DNA of 64,000 nt from Paragonimus westermani (Eukaryota > Platyhelminthes > Trematoda > Plagiorchiida > Troglotrematidae), in assembly GCA_008508345.1 (NCBI GenBank), contig QNGE01000293.1:224856-288855 (forward strand), given 5' to 3'. The translations under genes were made by a program, and so were the position numbers. Shown here piece after piece: positions 56,028 through 64,000 of this stretch. The notes beneath the pieces are model-generated. The model did no database searches and was not told where the DNA came from. It saw nothing but the letters and a program-made list of their open reading frames with translations. Position 1 is the first letter of the stretch. Every line of letters starts with the position of its first letter.

Positions 56028-56270
56028 TCAAAATACCGAAGAAAAATCGATGCTTACTGTGGCAACTGTGAACAACCAACTCAATGTCCACCAGAGGCCC
56101 GAGTTGTGAGCTAACGACTGTTGTCCGTAAACAGCTATAGGGATGGCTTTGACAACACGGATACGTGGGTTGAAAGGGCTTAGCATCTCATCTTTTTTTT
56201 TAGAAGGAATGACGGCAACATGCACCCAAGTATCAACCGGGAACGTGGTTCCAATTTCTATGCCCCGCAC
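56028..56270 (-). pseudogene. Retropepsin-like protease of gypsy family 4
   Basis: The frame has FPVDTWVHVAVIPSKK, where active retropepsins have a DTGA triad; the glycine is replaced by tryptophan, so catalysis is lost. The rest (IPIAVYGQQSLAHNSGLWWT, then the usual F-x-VADV and DFL-like positions) matches the gypsy protease fold order. It leads directly into the RT start. Confidence 0.7.
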
Positions 56271-56289
56271 AAAAACTAGCCGACAATGG

Positions 56290-57153
56290 AAGTCAGCTCT
56301 GCCTGCATTTGTTGTAGCTAGAAGCCGGCTGCTAAGTTTGTACCGTCTTGGCGATACGCAGATGCAGGTTTCCGAGCTCTATCAGGCTCGGTTACCAAAA
56401 CGTTTACGATAACAACAGCCGGGTAGACAACTTGAACGGCTTGGAGAAATTTCGTTCAGACCGTGCAACAAATGTGACGTTCCTGCTCTCAAGACTCCCG
56501 TGCCTTTTGGTTCAAGTTTCGAGATAACTAATATGTCCGGACGGCACATGCCTAGTATAGGAGGTGGGACAGAATGTGATTCACAAAACTGACCGAGTAT
56601 TGGTTAAAAAAGTTTCATTACACGGTTGGCAATTTCTGCAGTATGGGGGATGGCTTTTGGACGGGCAAGAGAAACTGTTGCTCACGCTACCCCTAGTATT
56701 CTTCCGAGCCGGGGTTATTCGAGAAGGGATTTATCCGTATACGAACTGCCGGAGAGTTATCGCATCACCGTTAGAATGAGTGTGGGGCGTTTCTTGCCTA
56801 GCTTTGGAATTTCGAGAAGTTGGTGCAGCCAGATCTTTCAAAGGGCCTGACTCAATTGTTAACTGCCTTATCTAAGGTTTCCTACTTACGTTCTACCGTT
56901 TGGGTTACTATAGTATCACCAGCTGCATACAGACATCCGTCGGAAGGCTGGCTAACAACGGACAGACTTGTATTTGAGGGGACAAAATTTTCTGGTTAAA
57001 AAATTGGGCCTCCACGCGAACAAACAAACGAACAGGGGCAGTTTCCAAAAAGATAGGGACCACTTGAGCATTGGTACGGGAAGAAGGTGTAACATAGCCT
57101 ACCATCGTGTTGTCCATGCCCTCTTGGTTTTCGATTGCGTTATACGTGTGCAT
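56290..57153 (-). pseudogene. Gag of gypsy family 4
   Basis: The frame starting at 57153 contains AQVVPIFLETAPVRLFVRVE and AQFFNQKILSPQIQVCPLLA, which fits the Gag matrix-capsid start (a FWxxxPxLWFxQxEAQF-type motif). Further on AIPHTAEIANRVMKLF resembles the LAEIADRVxE segment, and near 56330 a CCYRKRFGNRA block resembles the atypical zinc finger seen in flatworm gypsy Gag. Frames change repeatedly. Confidence 0.62.
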
Positions 57154-57169
57154 ACCTTACCGGACATTG

Positions 57170-58160
57170 TTCGTGTTGATTCCTACTACAAAACTACTGC
57201 TGAGACCAATATTTCGGAAGAACGCTTTTCTGCGGTGCATGCATGTTGCAGAGACTTGGTTTAAGTTTATAACGGGCAGAACCTCTAGCTTGCCTGTTAC
57301 AAGAGACAGTCAGCGCCTGGATAAAATTTTAGGCGTTAGGTAAAGTACACGGTTATGAGCTAACAAAACTAACAGGTGGAGGGAATTAAGAATAAAAATA
57401 CTTATCTAGAACAGTATCTCGAACGTATGCATAACCGAACCAAAACCAAATTCTTACGCGCACTCTAAGAGAGGTAACAAAGACAAAAATACGAACTCGC
57501 CAGAGTACAAACAGCAAACTATGGTGGAACTTCCGATTTTCATGGACTAACTAACTGTTGTTCATAAGGATAACACTCAGGCTATTTTCTGACGGAAAAG
57601 GCGGTTTTATCACACATTCGGTCTGGTTATCTGTAAAACTCGATATTTCATTTTTTCGCCATTTGAACGCCCGCCATTTTGCCTGGACTTTAAATTTGGC
57701 GCCTACATTGGATTGGTCCGTTACGTGACCTAGCCCAAAAGTAATCATAACCTTACAACTACAGCGGCTGTATATCGGTGTTTCGTCATCTGGTTTGAAG
57801 GCTGTTTTTGCTATGGTCCGGTGATGAATGATAACAAGAAATGGCTAGCGCACCACTCTACGAATCACAGACATGTTGCACAAAGCATAACAATATCCAA
57901 AATCCCAGAAGAACACAGAGGAACTTGACCTTCAGCCGAGAACATATTTGGTCCCAAACCAAAGGCAACATAGCAGATCAACATCTGCACATATATAGTA
58001 TTTGAACAGCCTTGATAAATACCATCTGAATTTAAGCATTAGAAGTTGAATGAGAAAACCAGAGACGGAGGAGAAACGTGCGCCAAATGAAGTTTTAGCA
58101 CGTTTTGGCGCGATGAATTACTTGAACGAACTTATCATTACTAGACGTCATTTATGGAGA
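57170..58160. other. No recognised feature
   Basis: Short frames only. It should contain the 5' LTR of the gypsy family 4 element if one is present, but I found no match to the other flank. Confidence 0.35.
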
Positions 58161-58171
58161 TCATCCGCCGC

Positions 58172-58493
58172 TGTAGTGAGAAGATACGGTCGCACCATAC
58201 TACTCACACCACTATTCAGTAGCAGCATGGATCGAGATGATCGCGGATCGGGATAATCGCGTGATAAATACGGCAGAGACACGAGATGGATCGTTGGAGG
58301 GCAGAATGACATATAATGGCTTTCGCTACACGACGGAACTGATACATGGTGTCTAAAGCGACTGGAGTATCCTCAGAAGAGTATGGTGTGCAAATGAGTG
58401 TTTTCGTTTCTAGTCGTGCTCAGACGCTTAAGTAGTGTGTTGGTTTCTCCAGTAAAGTAGCCCTTGTGTTGTCCGCCTTCTGGATTCACAACA
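58172..58493 (+). repeat. Solo LTR, gypsy family 1, with CCGC target duplication
   Basis: 322 bases from TGTAGTGAGAAG to GGATTCACAACA, flanked on both sides by CCGC (58168-58171 and 58494-58497). Nearly the same sequence as 26514-26834 in inverse orientation. The poly(A) signal position reads CAGTAAAG instead of CAATAAAG. No internal sequence adjoins it. Confidence 0.88.
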
Positions 58494-58689
58494 CCGCGTC
58501 TTGCTTTGGTCTATGGACGCACTGAGGATTATGATTATCCAGTAAGACCCGACAAATATCCTCCCACAGAGAAAGCAATTAACACCAAGGGGGTCCTAGG
58601 CCAGGCCCGGGGGAGACAAAACCTATAACAGGAATGTCTCTGCTGACGGATGCGATCGCCAACCACTCGTTCTTAGTGAAGTAGAAGTC

Positions 58690-59110
58690 GTTCAGTTAAA
58701 TAAGACCTTTATTGTCCATCTTGCTCGTTACCACGCCATCCACGCACTCGCGTTGTTAATTTGGAAAACCAGTCCACAACACAGCAGTGGTTACCACACA
58801 TTTCTGTCTTGATTATGTTTACCTGAGGCTTTCTGTCGTAAAATTTGTGTTCGCCATTTCCCATCCGTTGGTCCTATATTGTTCAGCGACTGTGCGTTTG
58901 GTTGTTTGTGGTGTCCGCAATCCACTCGCCGTGGGCTTTAGCTCTATCTCATACCCCACTGTCGCATCCCGTTTCAAACAAATCAACGATGATAGTGTAG
59001 TCGCCCACGTGCTCTCCTCACTTGTAGTCGTCTCGGTGCCGGACTCACCTACAAACTTTCCACTGCTCTCGCCAGCTCTGCCAATTGGTTCTCAAAACCA
59101 CGGAATTCCA
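58690..59110 (-). repeat. LTR, family 2, diverged copy
   Basis: On the minus strand it ends with GGACAATAAAGG (58716-58705), like the copy at 21.8 kb, and shares GTGTCCGCAATCCAC- and CATCCGTTGGTCC-type words. Boundaries uncertain. The 176-codon plus frame across it is a by-product. Confidence 0.55.
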
Positions 59111-59119
59111 GCCGTACGA

Positions 59120-59945
59120 ATTCTGTACATACAAGTAGATGCCACACAATTCCGATCAGTCGGTCAACATCTGATTCCACAAGACTTGACTAACCGAAAC
59201 TTCGCCTGCAATTCCGACAGGAAGCTCTGGATAATGCACCCCCTCACCCATCTCTCCTTCGTTTTCTCGTCCGCTCTCGACAGACCAAAAGTGGACTGCC
59301 GCAACAAGTTTTGGTAGCAAACCAGGGAGTCTTGAGTGTCGCAAAATCCGGCGCCATAGAAGCGATCCATTGCCCGATGTCGTTCTTGTTCCTTAGTAAC
59401 TTCCTCAATCGGTACCACCAGTGATTCTTAATGCGGAGTTGCGGCTTTCTTCTGCTTACTCAACGCATAGACAGCTCTTGTCCGTCAGGTGCACAGTGTT
59501 CCTAGTGCTGTCAGAAGTTGTGACCTGCCTTTTGGTTCGTTGCATGCTACAATCGCCTCAGATTCTGACAGTCAACCTTCCACGTCTCCATCCCCGAATG
59601 GTCTTGGTCACGGCAGCTTCACTGCTGAGACGTACGCGTTATTACAGTGAGCTATATGGTACCTCCAGAATAATTGATCAACTGATTCAGTAGATAAAAT
59701 TTTTGATCGATTTTCTCACCGCAATGCTCCACTTATCTTTTCTAACAGATGTTTGTGCATCAATGCTGACACTGTCACAGCAAAGCGTAATGAGGCAGTT
59801 ATAATCGAGCAATCTTGGTACCAGTTGCATGAACTCGGTGACTCACAGATGTGGGTAGTTACGAGGAATCTACAACCAAGTCGAAAAACTTTGTTTCGAA
59901 ACTACAGAAAGTGTACTATGACGACGGAAATACCCCCATAATGCT
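59120..59945. other. No recognised feature
   Basis: Short frames; the last part may already be decayed integrase upstream of the next relic. Confidence 0.3.
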
Positions 59946-59949
59946 GAAC

Positions 59950-60700
59950 TGTGTTCCTGATTGAAGGCTGACAAACCATGGTCCCTTAGTCATCCGGTTA
60001 GGCTGACTCGTATCAGTTAGCTGTCGGTGTACGTTCAAATTGGCCAAAAGTTTTCCAACTGCTAGGTTACAACACTTTATCACTTCGGACCATTATTCTC
60101 TAGATCTGGTACCTCTAAGGGTTTTGATGATGGACAATTAACCACAGTTCGGTTCAGTGAAATTTCGAGAGTTTTGTGTTAGCAGTGGCATTGATCACGT
60201 ACTCAAGCCTCTTTATTACCCACAGTTTAACGGATGAGTGTAAACATTTTTAGACACACTTATGACAACCTTACAGGAATTGGTAGAGGGAAGTGCAGCA
60301 AGGCAAACGACTGATGTGTTCCCGAGGGCCTATCGTTCAACAACCACCGGTTAAAACATCGCTGGGTCTGTCAAGAACACTACTTGTTGCCATACAGTTA
60401 AAGATTTTTCGAACGGAGAGAAATTAGCATATGGAATAGAAATTCAACATGCATCATGAGACACCCCCCAGATACTTCCGCCCTGAAGAGGCGGTCTCTA
60501 CGCGGAATGTGGGTCACGCCTGGAAGGTTTGGCTGTCGTGTTTTATTATCAGTCACGAGAAAATGTCGTCTATCAGATTCGTTTTCATCAGGATGCATCA
60601 TTTCTATCACCTGGTACTAGGGACTGATGTGAACCAAGATTACGGACGTTCCAACAACCAATTACCGATTGACGTGCTGCTTGATACCTCCTTCTTGAAG
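59950..60700 (+). pseudogene. Gypsy integrase relic
   Basis: Plus-strand frame with stops: a SNWPKVFQLLGYNT block (after a lost VVVDA segment), then a MDN-like position near 60135. SGIDHVLKPLYYPQFNG follows (normally HxxSPPYHPQSNG), then FLDTLMTTLQELVEGSA and FPRAYRSTT (normally FLxAYRTTP). A C-terminal part PPRYFRPEEAVSTRNVGH continues in another frame. It belongs to a Ty3/gypsy element whose RT is not in the neighbourhood. Confidence 0.78.
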
Positions 60701-60780
60701 CCTATATATTCAACATCCGCGGCGACCTTAGACAACTGTGATCTTTCAGGTTTAATTGCGTTTGCCATTCAGTCAGTCGT

Positions 60781-61134
60781 TTAAGTGTTAACTCCAAAAT
60801 AAAGTCTTGACAACCAAGTAATTTGCTTTTTCTGGAAACGGTAACATTGCAACCACTCTCCGACTGTTGCGGGTGGCCGGTCTATTTTTATCCGATCGCC
60901 CGTTTGCAATTGGTCGTCTTGCCAGACGTTGGAAGTTTGGCCACCTCGGATCAATAGGTTTCTGCTTCCTGATTGGTCGATCTCCACAACAGTCGCGGTT
61001 AACATGACGTTTGTTTCACTCTCTTGTCGGGTGGCCTGGACCAGGGTGGGCAACACTACGTCGTGCTCTACTCTCGTGCCCTTAGTCGTATTGTTACGGA
61101 AGTCAGACTCACTTATTAAAGAGGCTATTGTCAA
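60781..61134 (-). CDS. Unrecognised 117-codon open frame
   Basis: Ordinary composition with segments TLVQATRQESETNVMLTATV and VVEIDQSGSRNLLIRGGQTS. It abuts the integrase relic on the opposite strand. An AATAAAG at 60798 on the plus strand suggests an element end here, so the frame may be incidental. Not recognised. Confidence 0.18.
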   Translation of the reverse strand: MTIASLISESDFRNNTTKGTRVEHDVVLPTLVQATRQESETNVMLTATVVEIDQSGSRNLLIRGGQTSNVWQDDQLQTGDRIKIDRPPATVGEWLQCYRFQKKQITWLSRLYFGVNT

Positions 61135-61139
61135 ATCAA

Positions 61140-62630
61140 GGATGCAGTGAATTACACATGGATTTCCGACCCCGATTACTGCTGCGCTCCGTAGACGGAT
61201 TCAGATCAACATCTAGCTTGCGAGAAATGCTGTACTTCCACAATATTGAATAATGCGGTCAACCGTTGATTTTGGTGTCTTTTCTAGTTCCCTCCCTTCC
61301 GGCAGGAGACAGTATTGGTGCAAGTGAAAATACAATTTTGTTATCTCTGCACATCATTAGCTTGACATACACTCCTATGACCGTTTTTCGTCTGTCTACT
61401 CCTCTTTTGCCTATCTGATATGGTTGTATCCTGTAGGACCGAAGTGTCACTGAGTATAACCCTCCGGATCAGCGCCACATATAAGTTGGACCACCATGTC
61501 AATGTCAGAGAAGAGGTTAAGCAGGTATCGTAACACATGAATGAGCTGCTTCTCTAGACATTTCTTGTCCGTACTATTCCATGTAAGCCAATTTTCCGCT
61601 ATCCCGACAAGGCATGCCATAAAGGACGACACAGGACCGTTTGAGTTAGCACAGATACTTCGTAGTCCTTATTTGACTGAGTCAACATACAATCGTGGCG
61701 TGCAATATTTGTTTTTTCTTTGCAGATGTCCTGGCAGTGAGATAAGCAGTTTCGTTGATAGACTTTCACCAACAATCTTTTATGTTCTTGACACGTCACT
61801 ATATGCTAAGGAAGAGACCTAATTGGGCTAGTGACTGAAACAGCATGCCCTGACTCGGCAATTACCGTACCAGTTGAGCTACCAAGGTACTCTGAAAGCT
61901 CGAAAATAGCACACTTGAAATCAGTTACCAACCCATCCCACTGTCACGGCGGAGCCACCAAATGACCCAGTAGACTGACTTCTCAAGCATGGTTTCCTAT
62001 TTACTTTATACTGGGATCCATCAACTTTACCGAGTAGCATTAAATTGTATGGCTGACCATAATACTGCCAAACAATTAGATAATTCTGCTCCCCCTATTG
62101 CGAAGTTGATTCTCGTAAGTTACAGTAATACGCCACAGACTCTTCACTCATTATGGAGAACGCAGACAGACATCAGCAGTCGCATTTATACGACCGACGC
62201 AGACTTAGAGGAATGATACCCTCATCGTATTTGAGCTTATTTATCGATGGTGACTTGTTTAGTTACTGTGATCAGCTCATTACTCATCTTAAATTTCGCT
62301 CCTATATTCGTTGCCTCCGGGTAACTGTTCATTCATGCTGGTAGGTCTTTCCCATGTTTGATAGAAAGAAGAGGTTTGTAAAGTGAACTATTACTCAGCA
62401 GTTAACTTTGTTTAAAATTGTACCAGACATGATTTGAAGCGTATAATGTGAAACAGTTTTGAAGGAAAACCGTTCTATAAAACAATATTTTCACTGTCCA
62501 TTTCATAAGTTCCAACCCCACTCCTGCGCTCATACCTATGGACCACAATTCCAATCCACAACGCCATGAGATTTCTGTTTACGTCTTTTGCATTTGTTTG
62601 GTTCCGTACGTTTAGCTGACATCGTTTGTC
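61140..62630. other. No recognised feature
   Basis: Frames below 95 codons with no domain. Confidence 0.4.
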
Positions 62631-62639
62631 GCAGATATT

Positions 62640-62830
62640 TTTTTATGTTGTTTCTCGTCCGTTGGTCCAATCTCGTTCAGTGATGACTCGCTCGATCTCT
62701 CGTACTGTCGGCAGTTAATCTACTGTAATTCTTGACCAGATCCCGCCGTCGCGTTGGATTAATCGTTTGTCCGACCTGGTTTACAATTACACACTGTTGC
62801 CCCCGAATAGATAGGATAGTTATGTAAGAT
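62640..62830 (-). repeat. LTR, family 2, partial copy
   Basis: Shares CTCGTCCGTTGGTCCAATC, a GATGACTCGCTCGATC word and the CCGACCTGG end with the copy at 22100-22308. The poly(A) end is missing. Confidence 0.5.
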
Positions 62831-63034
62831 GCAGGTTTAAACTTTAGTTCATCCAATCCTTCTGTGTACATGCACGAATCTCAACAAGAATAAATGAACG
62901 TAGGAGCGACTGCGATTCAACGTCTACAGAGTGAGCGATTACTATTCGTTTCAGGAAACAAATCGGTCACGTGATTGAGACAACAGTCGGTGCAGAATGC
63001 GGAAAAAAATTAATCCGTAATGGAGCATTTGTTT

Positions 63035-63144
63035 AGGAATGCATATACTGATTAGTTTAACAGCCATTCGAGAACAAATACCTACTGAATACCTGTAAAC
63101 TGTGTTCTCTAATGGCTGTTAAACTAATAAGGCTATGCATTCCT
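63035..63144. repeat. Inverted repeat with 42-base arms
   Basis: Arms 63035-63076 and 63103-63144 pair with 4 mismatches around a 26-base spacer. The outer word AGGAATGCAT and the inner TAGTTTAACAGCCATT are the conserved parts. No target duplication is evident. It could be a foldback or MITE-like element or an RNA hairpin. Confidence 0.9.
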
Positions 63145-63149
63145 GTCTA

Positions 63150-64000
63150 GTCTACTTTAGAATACCGTCCGCGGTACACTTGAGGCTCAATTTCAAGTTG
63201 GTCATGGGACTTAAGCAGTGTGCCCCCGCGGCTTAGCTGAAATCACTCGTTATTTCGCAGGACAAGCATATCAGCCAGTCGGTTTTCCTACTCAGTCAAA
63301 CGAACTGTCAGAGAATGGTCCATCTCTGGCAGTGCGCTCAGAGCCTTTAGACCCTTACTGTTAGCAGTTTCAGTATACCAGACACTCTCAAATTGATATG
63401 TTCAACTTCCATTCGGTGCTTTTTGATCCATATGGTCTAGCAACCGTCGGAGCGATTCTTGAATACTCTCATTCAGCCGAGGGCAGAACGTCGGATCCAC
63501 AACAAACGGTCATTACTGTACACATTAAGTATGTAACTTAATAAGTGAGGTCCCGGACAATATGAGGTTGGTTTACCCGCTCATTACCCAACATGGTCGA
63601 TGCTACCTTCTTGTCACCGTTCATATGTACACTACCGTGACTGCTCATATGTGTGTCTGGCAGCGCCTCTCGTCACATAAATGCCCAGTGCGTTTCTAGG
63701 ACGTAGTATTCGGACGCCAGGAAGAATGGCATCTTATTTTGACATAAAAATCATACTACTGTTAAATATACCAGTACCTTCGTTCATCTGTACCAATATC
63801 CTCCAAAAATATGGCTCTGGTGTGGAGCTGTTCCCTCATTACTTTTTTAGCAACAACTTTCATGACAGCGTTCATTCGCGGCTGTTTACATAGGAAAGTT
63901 CAGTGCTGAAAGTTGGTTGTGACTGCATTAAGTTCAGTGAATCCTTTTGTTGTGAACATGGTCGGTGTATCATGTGCTACCCTACCCCTCTTGGTTATGC
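63150..64000. other. No recognised feature
   Basis: Right edge; only short frames. Confidence 0.4.

Larger units (their letters stand above)
53424..57160 (-). mobile_element. Ty3/gypsy element, family 4, near full-length gag-pol, decayed
   Basis: Minus-strand order gag, protease, RT, RNase H, integrase, integrase tail, all recognisable but with many frameshifts and stops. The order is typical Ty3/gypsy. LTRs were not identified on either side. It differs clearly from families 1 and 3 in sequence. Confidence 0.83.

Noticed and set aside
58787..59317. 176-codon plus-strand frame
   Set aside because: It lies antisense across a family 2 LTR copy and continues with low-information sequence; no domain was seen.
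1..64000. Bacterial or phage origin of the window
   Set aside because: Very low coding density, retroelement content and poly(A) signals all indicate a eukaryotic nuclear genome.

Overview
The window looks like a repeat-rich stretch of a eukaryotic, most likely flatworm (digenean trematode), nuclear genome. The evidence is indirect: two large intronless SLC22-type transporter genes sit in a sea of decayed retroelements, including Penelope-like elements with a GIY-YIG endonuclease, several Ty3/gypsy families with roughly 320-base LTRs and 4-base target duplications, an AP-endonuclease LINE, and tRNA-derived SINE-like repeats with A and B boxes. There is no operon structure, no bacterial gene density, and no rRNA or CRISPR. 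I cannot name the species from sequence alone.

Layout. At 0.5-4.5 kb lie a Penelope-like element whose 5' half is inverted and, directly abutting it, a decayed gypsy element (RT, RNase H, integrase ends) with a 3' LTR. The region 5-11 kb holds repeats: an inverted pair of a tRNA-related repeat at 9.3-10.2 kb and an isolated, still open GIY-YIG domain at 10.36-10.85 kb. The first transporter gene runs leftward at 11.23-13.09 kb. The region 13-28 kb is mostly anonymous, with a gag relic (17.4-17.9 kb), solo LTRs (21.8-22.3 and 26.5-26.8 kb), an assembly-gap duplication around a single N (21.13 kb) and a few unrecognised open frames. A LINE copy (28.1-31.6 kb, minus) split by SINE-like insertions is followed only 25 bases later by a gypsy element with both LTRs (31.6-34.2 kb, plus), itself split by a tRNA-headed SINE.

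The second transporter gene runs rightward at 36.02-37.77 kb. It is therefore divergent (head to head) from the first, about 23 kb away. A third member of the same family survives only as a truncated, multiply frameshifted pseudogene at 51.2-52.0 kb (minus). The remaining right half contains further solo LTRs and SINE copies, a nearly full-length but dead gypsy gag-pol (53.4-57.2 kb, minus), a gypsy integrase relic (59.95-60.7 kb, plus) and a 42-base-arm hairpin at 63.0-63.1 kb.

How it fits together. The only genes I can support as functional are the two SLC22-like plasma-membrane transporters. With the pseudogene they form a small local family of intronless copies (at least the two intact ones show no introns), which suggests retroposition followed by local duplication, or an ancestrally intronless family. 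Everything else I can identify is mobile-element debris in nested layers.
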